64,000 nt of DNA, taken from NCBI GenBank assembly GCA_900312665.1, contig ONZQ02000011.1, positions 1,140,459 to 1,204,458 on the forward strand, written 5' to 3'. Made by a program: the position numbers and the translations under genes. This DNA is from Cephalotrichum gorgonifer (Eukaryota > Ascomycota > Sordariomycetes > Microascales > Microascaceae). Each line of letters begins with the position of its first letter. Within the stretch, counting starts at the first letter, position 1. Below the pieces are notes generated by a model. The model was not told the origin of the DNA. It saw only the letters and a program-made list of their open reading frames with translations, and did not search any database. This document shows, piece by piece, positions 12,460 to 23,595 of this stretch.

Positions 12460-13544
12460 TGTGTTGTTGGATTACGTATGTGTATATATGTGTATATGGT
12501 CTTCTAGGGCTGCCAGGGGTGGAAATTTTCAGGAGGTTTCTCGTTGTTCGGGTGAGTCGGCGGACTGGGCGATCGGGGTTCTTGCGCCGACGGACTTCGC
12601 AGGAGAGCTAGATTTCGGAAAAAAAAAAGGAACACGTAGGTACAGGTGGAGTCGGGGTTGAGGGCGGAAAAAGAGTCGGTTCTCGATGCGGTTCGAGGGA
12701 TAGTGGATGTCGCGGCGGTTCGATGGTGGGTAGTCGGGAGGCAGTCAGGAGGTGGTCAGGAGGCGAGGATGATGACGATGTCTCCTTTGGGTATTAGATA
12801 GATCACTGGGTTGTACGGTTGGATTTAGCGGACTTAAAGTTTCAGGACTGGGGCTTGGCGTACGGAGAACTTTAGTGTTTGTCTGGGGACGGCAAGACAG
12901 AAGGAGGAGCGCTGTGGCTGGTGCTTACAAGCCCCTTCTTACATAATGAATGGTTCTCTCTGGACAAGATGGCGGTGGGCTAGCTGGAATCGGCACAGCC
13001 ACACAGCCATGAATAGTTCCATCCTTCTTGGTGGGGCAAGTGACGACAACGGGCGCATAACAGCCCGGCCAGACCGCGCAATCAATCACCTTTCGGTATT
13101 CGGATGCCCGCACTCGACCTGCAGCCTTATTACGTCGTATAACCTCGGAGGCCCCGTCGCTGCCTATCTCCCCATCGCCCTCACCTCCAAGCTACCGCCC
13201 CCGGTATCACCTTCTAGAAATCTCCCTCGCCATTTCCTCCGTCCCCAAGAGCTCACTCGGTATTACCCCACCTTGGATCCTCCCAATGCCCCCGTCGCAA
13301 CTGGTGATATCGCTTTCACCCCGATCCATTGAATATTGACACTGATAATTTACCCCGCTAAAAGGCCAAGCCTGAAGTGGAACGCCTGCTCACCTTTGCT
13401 TAAACCTGAACCTTCCCTGCGCCGCCAGAAACCTCGCAACACACCCGACTTCGACTTCGACTTCGAACCGAGAGATCCGTCCCGATTTACCGGATCTACC
13501 TTTTTCTTCCTCTTAAGACCCGACACATCCCCCCAAACCTCACC
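12460..13544. promoter_or_regulatory. divergent promoter region between sft1 and ysc84
   Basis: A 1.1-kb gap between two outward-facing genes. It is pyrimidine-rich close to each start codon. A run of Gs at 12304-12313 lies in the sft1 intron, not here. No coding region can be supported. Confidence 0.4.
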
Positions 13545-15017
13545 ATGGGGCTCCACAACCCTCTCCCGGCCTCCATGGCGTGTAAGTTGCTCCCGTTCCC
13601 GGACCATCCGCCGGCCACGCCTGCGAGCAACCCTCTCCCCCGATTTCGCCCCCCCAACCCCAGCTCGTGAACGAAGCTGACTAGGAAACAGCGGAGTGTA
13701 GAAAGTGCGGCAAGATTCTCACGTCCTTCATCGACCCCCGCCAAGCGTTCGGCCCTGATAAGATCATCCCTCCCTCCGTCCTCGAAAATGCAAAGGTGAA
13801 TACTGCCTATTCTCCGTCCTATATCACCCTCCCCCAAAACCATTCTTCCTGCCCTCCTGCCTCCTGCGCGACACGTCTAGACACTAACCCCAACCCTTCC
13901 CCGCAGGGCCTCGCCATCCTCACAGTAATCAAAGCCGGCTTCATCGGCTCAGCCCGCTTCGGCTCCGGCCTCGTCGTCGCCCGCCTCCCCGACGGCAGCT
14001 GGAGCGCCCCGTCGGCCATCGCCACCGCCGGCGCCGGCGTCGGCGGCCAGATCGGCCTCGAGCTCACTGACTTCGTCTTCATCCTCAACGACTCCAGGGC
14101 CGTAAAGACCTTCGCGCAGGCCGGCTCCCTCACCCTCGGTGGCAACGTCTCCCTCGCCGCGGGTCCCGTCGGCCGGAACGCCGAGGCCGCGGGAGCCGCG
14201 TCGCTGCGCAGCGTCGCCGCCGTCTTCAGCTACTCCAGGACCAAGGGCCTCTTCGCCGGCGTCTCGCTCGAGGGCTCCGCCATCATCGAGAGGCGCGACG
14301 CCAACGAGAAGCTCTACGGCACCAGGTACACGGCCCAGCAGCTCCTCACCGGCACCGTGCGGCCCCCCACCCAGGCCGCGCCCCTGATGGACGTGCTCAA
14401 CTCGAGGGTCTTCAACGGGAGGAGGAGCGGCTCCATCTCCGACAGCATGTACAACGACGTGCCGGTGTACAACGACGACGGCATTGCCGTCGATACGGGC
14501 CGTGCAAACGCCTACGGAGACGTCGGCGTCCGCCCCGGCTCCCACGACGGGCCCGGGAGGCAGCCGACTTGGAAGGACAACGACCGCGACTACGCGCCGC
14601 CCGTGAGGGCGAGCACCTACGCCTCCACGGGCGCCGACTACAACAAGAGCCCGCTGTCCAGCCCCACGCTCTCGTCCGCACCGGGGAGGCCGGCGGCGCC
14701 GAAGCCCAACTTCGGCGCCAAGAAGGCGCTGCTGCAGAAGAACGAGGCCGTGGCGCTCTTCACCTTCGACGCGGACCAGCCGGGCGACCTAGGGTTCAAG
14801 AAGGGGGAGATTATTACCGTGCTGAAGAAGACGGACAGCGACTCCGACTGGTGGTGAGTACACAACACTCTTTTTTTCTTCCTCCCTCTCCTTTCTGTTC
14901 CGTTCCTTATTGCCGGACTTCTTTCATGCTAACGAATCTCGGGCGGAAAACAGGACGGGTATGATTGGGAACAGGCACGGGATATTCCCTAGCAACTACG
15001 TCAAGATGAAGGAATGA
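13545..15017 (+). CDS. ysc84: Ysc84/Lsb3-like actin-organising protein with SYLF and SH3 domains
   Basis: Binds membranes and F-actin at cortical endocytic patches. Four exons fit in phase: 13545-13581, 13692-13795, 13907-14853 and 14954-15017, giving 383 aa. The N-terminus has the family signature NPLP followed by CRKCGKIL and FIDPRQAFGPDKIIP. The SYLF (DUF500) domain runs to about 225 (GLAILTVIKAGFIGSARFGSG, GGQIGLELTDFVFIL, KGLFAGVSLEGS). A Ser/Pro/Tyr-rich linker follows. A complete SH3 domain occupies about 327-381: ALFTFDADQPGDLGFKKGE, then SDWWTG and GIFPSNYVK. The last intron splits the conserved WW pair of the SH3 domain. The frame then ends just after the SH3, as in yeast Ysc84 and Lsb3. 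Confidence 0.95.
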
Positions 15018-16177
15018 GGGGAGTCTCGCCATCTTTGATCTTGATTCGTTTTCTTCTTTCTTCTTCTTCTTGATATCTCAACCTGGCCATTTTCTATCTA
15101 GACTCGCATATCATATCGGGACTGGCCACGAAAGCGGGCGAAGAGTTTCTTTTTTTTTTACTCTATGCTTGGGCATTATCTTGTGGCATCCTTTCTTCTT
15201 TCTTCTTCTTGCTCCTCTTCTTTCACTCAAGACATATTTTTTTCCGAGCTTCGTTTGGAGGGAGTGACGACTGGGTGTTGCTTATTTTTATTTTCTCTCT
15301 CTCTCTCTCTCAAGGATGAAGAATGAAAGATTCAATCGAATACCCAAGCGCTCCTTTTTTTCTGATTTGATTTGCCTGTTTCGTTTTTATCTTAGTCATT
15401 TTTTTTTCCGAAATGATTTCTGTTCAAGGGGGAAGAGACGGGGAGGGGAGAGGGCGAAGGCTGGTGATAGTGGTTCGAATAGAAGGAAGAAACAATCAGA
15501 CTGGGGACTTCGTTGTGCTTGCTGAGGCTGGGAAGGGGGCCGCCTTGAATCGCCATAGCTTCAAGCGGCCACGTTCACTAGGAGAGAGAAAGGGAAAAAA
15601 GGGAACAAAATAAAGAAGGCATTCTTTCATCACGGGGGTTCAAACCTTGGCACGTATTTTGTGGCATCCTAGTGGAGAACGGATGATGTCCACAATACTC
15701 TGGGCTCGCGTTGACTGACAAGCCAACTCCGATTCAAGCCCCCTCTGCGAGACCCTTATTACATCCACAGGACACATGGGGCACCAAAAGTTACGCGTAG
15801 CAACCATCCAGCCGAAGCGAAACCACTTCTCATTTCCCGGAACAGCCATGATAGCGTTAGAATAACAGTACACGAATATGCCATACAATAACCTACCCTT
15901 CCCCCGGCCCCTTATCCAACCTCCCTTCTACCTCGTGTGGTCTAGCCAACCCCGTGTCTCCCATAAACAATACAAGTCCCGGCCCCGCAAAACATGCTTG
16001 CTCAAACTTGCCGGCCCCCTGGACTTTTTATAGCCCCCATTTTTTTCTAGTTCATCGCCCTCTCCGCTCCACGGTCCACGAGACAAACAGGTAGAGTAAA
16101 ATTCCCAGCAACCCAGCCGGCACAGGCATCACCTCCCGGGTCGACAGCGAGGGCGACCCCTCAAGAGCGTGAGGGTC
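15018..16177. other. convergent 3' intergenic region
   Basis: Lies between ysc84 (+) and mam3 (-). The sequence is T-rich with CT microsatellites (15294-15312) that suit 3' UTRs. I see no gene. Confidence 0.5.
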
Positions 16178-18776
16178 CTACTTCTTGCCCTTGCTCTTCT
16201 TTCCCTTCTTCTTCTTCTTCCCTCCTCCCGATGCCTGGCCGCCGGCAGAGGTCCCCTCGTGAGTCTCCTTCGCCGTCTCATCACCAGAGCGAGTATCCGT
16301 GTCGGCTTTTGAGATTAATGTGTCCGCCTCCGAGGCGTGCGTATCCGCTTCCGAGGCATGGGTATCCGCCTCCGAGGTCAGGTCGTCCGCGGGGCGGCTA
16401 CTCCCCGCTCTCACAAGCTCAGTCCTGTCCACCTCCACCTCGACCCTACTCCTTATAACCGGCTCCGTTGCCACGTGCTGGAGCCCGACCCCGGCCGGGA
16501 CCACGCCCTCGTCCTCGTCTCCGGACGAGGATATGACAATCTTGCGGACGCCGCCCGCCTGGACGTAGCTCTCCGTTATGCTCCCCGCCTTGAAGGGAGT
16601 CGCCTCGGCGGAGTCCGCGGAGTCCGCGGCGGTGTTGCTCCGAGTTCTCGCAGACGACCGGGGCTCCTCGCCTTCGCCTTTCGAGGCGCGGGCCGCCGAG
16701 TCCTCCGTCGGGAGCACGGCGACGGCCGCGCCTGATTGTACGGTCGTCCCGGACGAGGCGTCCTGTTTGTTGTTTCGGCCGTCGACGGGCGGCTCGGCAC
16801 TGCCGTAGCGTGGCTCGGCGTGGGGTGACCCCGCATTAGTCGCAGCAGCTAGTTTTGAGCCTAGTAGCGGAGTCTGCTCGTCGTCGATCTCCTCAGGCTC
16901 CGCCGTGATCTCGAACTGGCGGGAAGCCGAGGGCGTGGGCGTTGATCCCGTGCCCGGCTTGACCGTAACCGTAGCTGAGCTTATGCTCTTCGGGTTCGCG
17001 GCCGGGTTCGACGGGCTGAGGTGCTTGCTGAGGTGATGTCTGAGATGATCAACATTGGACTTTACGGGCACAGCCGACGGCTCGGCGCCTGGCCCTGATG
17101 ATGGCTGCCTCATCATAAACGTTACCACCTTGGGACTCGACGATAGCGCCCGGTCGCCGGGTGCACCGACTGAGTTCCCCCTCTTCACGTCCCGTGCGAC
17201 ATGTCCGTCGGGTTCGACCGAGTTGCGATTACTGGCGATGCTCGCGCTATCCCTTCGGTAGAATGTGCTAGTAGGTGCCGGAGCAAGACGACGGATTGCC
17301 TTATGAACATCGATGTAGACGTCCGACTCGTCAACGATTTCCCTGTAGGGTGTTAGCAAGAGGGCCGGCCTAGCAAGCCTCAACGACGAAATATCCAGGG
17401 ACGTCTGAGGTGTGGGATCACAACTCACTCTCCAATCAGCTCCTCGATTACGTCTTCGAGCGTGACAACACCAATAGCGCCATGGTCCTCGCCAGGTGCC
17501 TCGGAAACAACCGCCATGTGTGCCTTTCCTTCCTGGAAGTAATTGATGATGTCCATGCAACTCGTCTCAGGTCGCGTCTCCGGAAGGGCGGCGAGGGGGA
17601 AGTCCTTGACCTGCATGCAGTCCTCGGGGTCGTACGTGATAAGAATCTTGACGAGCAGCATGCCGATGAAGTTGGTACGGTTCTCCGGGGAATAGACCGG
17701 TATCCTTGAGTAACCCGCCGAGAGGATGGTGTCCATCAGCTTCTCGTTCAGCACGGCGTTTGCCGAGAGCGTGAAGACGTCCCCTATGGGCGTCATGATG
17801 TCGCCGACGGCCTTGGCCTTGAGGTCGAGGACGGCTCGGATGATGGTGACCTCGTCGGTGTTCAGGCGCTCGGAGACATCGCCCATGGTCTGGTGGAGTT
17901 GGACGAGGGTCTTGAGCCCGCTCTTCTTGTAGACGGTGCCCTCGTGGGTGCCGAGGATTCTGTCGAGGAGCTTCGCGATAGGCCAGGAGACGGGGGCGGT
18001 GAGCCACATGAGCATGAGTACGGGGCCGGACATGAAGCCGCCGATGGGGAGGCCGAATCGCACGCAGACCGACTGGGGAACAACCTCGCCGAAGATGACT
18101 AGAGAAGAGGGAGAGGGCGGTTAGTTGCAACAACACCAGCGACATAACTAGGCAATGGGACGAGGTATAGACATACCAATCAAGACCGTACTGCCAACGA
18201 TAGCGGCGACGCCACCGCCCAGACAGCGATCGAGGACGACGGGGAGCGACTCGTTGACAATAACGTTTGCGAGCAGAAGGGTGACCAGGACCCAGTGCTT
18301 CCCCTTCTGAAGGAGACCAAGGACCTTCTCTGCGTTTCTCCGCATCCGGCGCGATTCGTGAATGTCGTCTTTTAGGACCTTGAGATAGATGCCGTCCTGT
18401 CCCATGAGCCTACGGGCGCAAGGAAAGGGTTAGCCATTGTATTAGACGGCGACGCGCGCCAATTGACGACCAGATACAAGCAGTAATGTGGTGAGAACAG
18501 CAGCGGGATTGGGATTAGAGATTGGAGAACATACGCAATGGTCAACCCGGCAAAGGCGCCGCCCGCCAGAACAAGCACCATGGAGAGGATGTAAAGCATC
18601 ACGAGGTCGCCACCCTCCGCCTCTGGCTCGTCGCTCCCACCACCATGCCCCATGGCCTCCGCCAAAGGAGCACCAGTAACATATCGGAGGCCGAGGAAGG
18701 CGGCGCGGAAGAGGCCTAGGACGGCCGATCGTGTGTTCATAAATCCATTGGGAGCTGTACGCGTCATAGCCATCAC
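16178..18776 (-). CDS. mam3: Mam3-like DUF21/CBS membrane protein (CNNM family)
   Basis: A membrane protein of the CNNM/CorC family; yeast Mam3 acts in vacuolar metal (Mn, Mg) homeostasis. Four exons, 18776-18535, 18409-18177, 18098-17429 and 17342-16178, give 769 aa. All three junctions restore family sequence: AGLTIALMGQDG, VLIVIFGEVVPQS and EELIGEEIVDESDV. The DUF21 region (about 55-235) has several transmembrane segments and the EVVPQSVCVRFG signature. A CBS pair follows at about 255-380 (DIMTPIGDVFTL, SRIPVYSPENRTNFIGML, GVVTLEDVIEELIGEEI). The last 380 residues are disordered. They include a short imperfect repeat of SEADTHA (three units) and end in a Lys-rich tail of about 15 residues. 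An alternative start is the second Met two codons in. Confidence 0.93.
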
Positions 18777-20198
18777 TTGTAAAAACGATGAGGGTGTCTT
18801 TGTCGCGTACTCAGAGAGAGAGGGCGGAAGAAGGGTGGGGAGAGTTTTCCGGTCGCTGGTTGGGCGGGGAGCTAGCTCCTCTAAAATAGCCTGCAGGGCG
18901 GCCGCGGGTGGCTGTTTAGGGCTAGCTGCTAGCAGGGGTACTCGTAATCGTCAGTGGGACGTACTACTGGGTATTAGTATGGTGGATCTCGCTGCTATCG
19001 CGTCATCCGTTTTTGGACGGGATGTGGGTTATTATTAGACTTTGCGTTCTTGTTCTACCGGCTAGATGAAAGCTTGAAAGAGGGACTCCGAAGTTGGATG
19101 GGTCTTCTCGTGAGACAGGAAGGAGGCTGCCAATGAGATATTCCCGCCGAGGACTTCCGTCAAGCGTTAAGCATAAATGGCGGGTTGGCGAGGAGCTGGT
19201 TTAAATAAAAGCAGTCCAATGATGGATCCGATATCGAAGTACTCGTGGGCTTGGCGGCTTGGCGGCGATAACAATGGTAGATACGCGTACGCACGCATCC
19301 AACTCTCGACGATCGCGGAATTGATGCGGCTGGGGGTAATGTATGTGTATTATACTAGCTACCTTTTGGAGGTCAAGAAAAAAGTCGAGGAAACTTGTCG
19401 TAGGAATCCAATTGGAGCTGCCTTCCTCTTGAATCTTTCCTGTTCCTGATCGATGGGATGGGACATCCTGGGAAGGCGATACCGGAACACCCAACTCCGC
19501 CCATAAAGCACAGGTTGTACAGTGCTGCTTGGCTCAGCCCATTTACTTGTATTCAATGGTTACACGACGAGGACAAGTCCCACCAAGACGAGAGCAATCA
19601 TGATGGAAATGGCAAAGTGGGTAATACAAGATGGGACGAAAGTGGAGCGCAGTGCCAGGTGGACCTGCCCAAACTCTGATACTAAACCCCATACGTATAG
19701 GTCGCTTGTGGGAGTAGAGTACCACGATCGGGGAGCAATACCTCGGCATGTTCCTGCTTAAATGTAGTCCGTAATCCCCTTGCTTTCTCCACTTGCACCT
19801 TCCGCGAGTGGGTATAATGACTTCATAACACAGATCAATCTGCACAAGTAGCACGAATATCACCGAGAGAGAGAAAGGAAGGACGGACAAACAAATATAT
19901 GGATCTTTAAAGAGAAGTATCAAGGTCCTATTTAGCTCCGAACTTCAAGCTCAATGGCTCGAGAACTACCGATGGCTATGGAGTAGCACCCGTGCAGATA
20001 ACAAACTCGATATTGCCCCGCCGTTCCCCAATGTCCGTCCGTGTTGAGACAACCTCATTCCCATCCTCATCCAATTCTCCCCTCCCTCCCGCCGATTGGC
20101 CACGTACTCGTACCCGTACCACCCTGTAATGCTGTTGAAATCTCGACCTAAACGTGCTTTCGCTTCATCTCCCCGCCCTGGCCCCAGAGGAACCCCGC
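18777..20198. other. intergenic region upstream of mam3
   Basis: Holds the mam3 promoter and the 3' flank of the phosphoglycerate dehydrogenase gene. I find no convincing open frame, RNA gene or repeat over these 1.4 kb. Confidence 0.5.
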
Positions 20199-21971
20199 CT
20201 AGAGCGTCACCAAGCTGACGTCGAGGATGCCCTCCGTTGCCTCCAGCTCCGCGATAAGGTCCTTGTTCACAACGCCCTCGACCCCCAAGATCATCAGCGC
20301 CTCGCTCGACTGCGCCCTCCCGTTCCCGTTCCCGTTGCCGTTCCCGTACCCGGCCCCGGTCGAGCTGCTCCCGCTCCTCCCCCTCAGCTTCGGCTTCGGC
20401 TCCCGACCCGCGACCCTCATGGAGTTGATGTTCACCCCGTGCTTCCCGAGCACCGTGCCCACGCCCCCGATCTTTCCCGGCGTGTCGTAGTTGTGCAGAA
20501 CGAGCATCGTGCCCTCGAGCTCGAAGCTGCCGTGGAACCTGTCGAGTCGCGAGATGAAGGCCGTGTCGTCGGAGATGTACCCCTCGATGACCTGCGGGTC
20601 GTCCTTCCCTCCCTCGCTGCTCGACGACCGCAGCGTGACGAGGCTGGCGTACGTCAGGTCCGCCGACTCGTGCGAGTGCACCTCGTTGATCACGATGCCC
20701 TTCTCCTTCGCGATCAGCGTCGCGTTGACGATGTTCACGTCCCGGCCCTTGGAGTCGCTGATGGACGCCACGAGGCCCTTGACCAGCGCCGCGAGCAGCG
20801 GCCTCGTGTTCGTCACCGTCGCCAGCTCGCCCTGGTACACGAGCTCGAACGTCCGCCCGCCCACCATGCCGCCCTTGGGGCCGACGAAGTGCTGCGTGTA
20901 TAGGTCGCCCATCTTCTCCACCAGCGACACGAACGGCTGCAGGCGCCGGTACTCCTCGGGCAGGATCAGCGGCGCGTTGACGGCCGTCGTGGGGAGCTCC
21001 CCGCTGAGGACCTTGAGCACTTGCGCGCAGACGTCGAGGGACACGTTCTCCTGCGCCTCGACCGTCGACGCGCCGAGGTGGGGCGTCGCCACGACCTTGG
21101 GGTGCCTGGCGAGGCTCGAGGCCGTCGAGTCCGGCGCCGGCGGCTCGGACGTGAAGACGTCAATCCCCGCCGCGGCGATCCACCCCTCGTCTAGCGCCTT
21201 GACGAGCGCGGCCTCGTTGTAGACGCCGCCGCGGGCGACGTTGAGGACCCTCGCCGTCTTCTTCATCAGCTGGAACTCGGCCTCGCCCAGGAGGTCGAGG
21301 GTGCTCGCGATGAGCGGGGTGTGGATGGTCAGGAAGTCGATGATGGGGAGCATGGTCTTCAGGTCGGCGATGAGCTCGACGTTTGCGTGTCTGGCGACCT
21401 CGGCGCTCGCGTACGGGTCCACGGCGACGACCTTCATGCCGAGACCGCGGCCCATGCGCGCCACGTGCATGCCGACCTTGCCCAGCCCGATGATGCCGAG
21501 CGTCTTCCCGCCCACCTCGACGCCGACGAGCTTACTCCTCTCCCACCTGCCGTCCTTGAGCGTGCCGTCCGCACGCCCGATGTGCCTCGCCGTCGCCAGG
21601 AGAAGAGCGATGGAGTGCTCCGCCGCAGCGAGGATGTTCCCCGACGGCGAGTTGACGACGATGATGCCCTGGGCCGTGGCGGCCTTGACGTCGATGTTAT
21701 CGACCCCGACGCCGGCGCGCGCCACGACCTTGAGGTTCGTGGCGGCCTGTAGCACGGTGGCCGTGACTTTTGTCTCGGAGCGCACGATGAGGGCCTGGTA
21801 GTCGGGGATTATGGAGAGGAGCTCGTCAGCGCTGAGGCCGACGCGGTTGTCGATGTCGAACTGGGAGGAGAGCATGGCGAGGCCGTCCGGGGAGACCTTC
21901 TCGGGGACGAGGATCCGGGGCTTCGGCGGCTCGCCGGAGCCGACTGTGGGTTCTTCCGCAGCGGGGGCCAT
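20199..21971 (-). CDS. ser3: D-3-phosphoglycerate dehydrogenase
   Basis: Oxidises 3-phosphoglycerate to 3-phosphohydroxypyruvate with NAD, the first step of serine synthesis, in the cytosol. It is an intronless frame of 590 aa. The substrate and NAD-binding fold spans about 18-330. The dinucleotide motif GLGKVG is at 162-167, and the catalytic set is R247 (VARGG), E276 (SEPP) and H298 (TPHLGAST). An intervening domain follows, as in long (type I) enzymes. The C-terminal ACT domain at about 510-590 (MLVLHNYDTPGKIGGVG, then EALMILGVE) would bind serine for feedback inhibition. The ACT domain is split by an insert of about 30 residues with alternating Gly-Asn, encoded by a GGGAAC-type repeat near 20320-20345. 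Strong antisense frames exist because of high GC content. Confidence 0.97.
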   Translation of the reverse strand: MAPAAEEPTVGSGEPPKPRILVPEKVSPDGLAMLSSQFDIDNRVGLSADELLSIIPDYQALIVRSETKVTATVLQAATNLKVVARAGVGVDNIDVKAATAQGIIVVNSPSGNILAAAEHSIALLLATARHIGRADGTLKDGRWERSKLVGVEVGGKTLGIIGLGKVGMHVARMGRGLGMKVVAVDPYASAEVARHANVELIADLKTMLPIIDFLTIHTPLIASTLDLLGEAEFQLMKKTARVLNVARGGVYNEAALVKALDEGWIAAAGIDVFTSEPPAPDSTASSLARHPKVVATPHLGASTVEAQENVSLDVCAQVLKVLSGELPTTAVNAPLILPEEYRRLQPFVSLVEKMGDLYTQHFVGPKGGMVGGRTFELVYQGELATVTNTRPLLAALVKGLVASISDSKGRDVNIVNATLIAKEKGIVINEVHSHESADLTYASLVTLRSSSSEGGKDDPQVIEGYISDDTAFISRLDRFHGSFELEGTMLVLHNYDTPGKIGGVGTVLGKHGVNINSMRVAGREPKPKLRGRSGSSSTGAGYGNGNGNGNGRAQSSEALMILGVEGVVNKDLIAELEATEGILDVSLVTL

Positions 21972-23595
21972 TGCGTTCGAATTTGTGGAGTAGTACGAGG
22001 TACAATGTATTATATCAGGGAGTCAGGGTGTTTGATTGCCTGTGAACTGACCAGGTGGGGAGTTGGAGGGGCAGAGCAGAGCGAAGAGTGGTGGCCTGGT
22101 ATGTATAGAGGTATTTGCAGAGTGTCCGGGTTGAGGGTGCGGAGAGTGGGATGAAGTATGATGTATGAGGTATGTAGTGTAGGACGTAGAACCTGGAGGA
22201 AGAATCTACAGAAAGTTAGGAGACGGGTCAAACACGTGAATACACAGGAGATTTATAACAGCGACGGTTGATGGAATCAGCAAAGACAAAAGACACAAGC
22301 ACATGGAACGACGGATCGCTGCCATTCATAAAGGGTCAGCAATGAAGACCTCCCAACCCTGGATATTCTTCCCCCCTCCCCCCCTCCTCTCTAGAGTAAC
22401 GAGGGGTAGCGGAAGCAATGACAATCACGCCGGACACGGGTCGGACAAAAGCCCCCGGGCCTCTCAATTGGCCCTGCGGCAGCCATCGCCGGAAATGGAG
22501 ATGGGGGAGGCCTCTTGGGCGTCTTGGCCTTCTTTGGGGGGAGGGGTGGAGGAATCGAGGGGGGACGAGAGAGCAGGATCGAGATTGAGAGATGCAGTTC
22601 CAAGCGGGCAGCAACGATTAAAGCGACAAAGAGAAACGAATAAGCCGCCGCGTATCCCGCATCCTTAGTGGCTGACGTGGGGGAGTGGCCCGTGGGGCTC
22701 CAAGCTCTAATATGCGGGGTGTTTATGGGGAAGAGGGGCAATGTCTCCTTAGCCGATATCGCTAGGAGCTTCTAACCTGGTCTGGCCTATGAGGGCGTGT
22801 CTTAGTGGCTGGAATCCGGGGTCTCCCCCCCCCCATCCCGCGTGCGCGTGAAGATGGGGGGCTCGAGGGTGGATGGTACCAGAAGCTTAACCAGACTGTG
22901 GGTGAATTGCACGCTAACTGTAGACAGACTGTTACTCGGTATTAGCCAAGAAACCACCCATCCGTACGTATTCGTTCCCTGGCGGTTCCGATTGCCTGCT
23001 TACAGCAGTGAACACGGACCAACTGGCAAGGGTCCGTCCGGTGGTAATATTCGGATGGTCCTCAAATATTACCAGATCTAATGCTTGTTGCTCGGGTCCA
23101 AGGTGGGGAGTGTGCAGTGTGGATGTATCTCGGATCGCCGGGATCCCGCTGTTGGATTGCCATCCCACGTACCTAATGACGTACGAGACCGAGTGGGGGT
23201 CGCGTCGTCATCGTCCACACTCGGTCTGTCTGGTTCTAGTTGAAACGGCTACAGCGGCAGGCAACCTCCCCCCCCCCCCCCACGTCCAACATAGTACAGA
23301 TGCAGCTTGGTGCAGTTCACAGCCAGCCACGACCCCTCATCTCTGCCCCGCGGACCTCTCTAACCGTGTCCGAGTAGTAGGGCGTCATGTTATGTGAGCG
23401 AACAGGGAGAAGAACTCCACTTCTGGGACCCCTCCAATATATTCCGTGTACGTCTAGCTATTAATTTCCCTCGAGTTCGTTACAACCCAACCCCCCCCCC
23501 CCCCCCCCTTCTCAAAAAGACACCAAAAACAACAAGTCTACGGTCCGTTACCCCATCTTTCGAATCACTCCAACTCCTTCCCTTCCTCCTTCAAC
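21972..23595. other. intergenic region between the phosphoglycerate dehydrogenase gene and glo1
   Basis: Upstream of the dehydrogenase gene and downstream of glo1. It has TATG/TGAGG-rich simple sequence near 22080-22200 and long poly-C runs at about 23268-23281 and 23492-23508. No gene can be supported. Confidence 0.45.

Noticed and set aside
13949..14545. 198-codon minus-strand frame opposite ysc84
   Set aside because: Gly/Val/Ala-rich antisense of the SYLF region with no recognisable family.
20154..21801. Several 140-250-codon plus-strand frames over the phosphoglycerate dehydrogenase gene
   Set aside because: Antisense to a complete, conserved enzyme; composition follows codon bias of the true strand.
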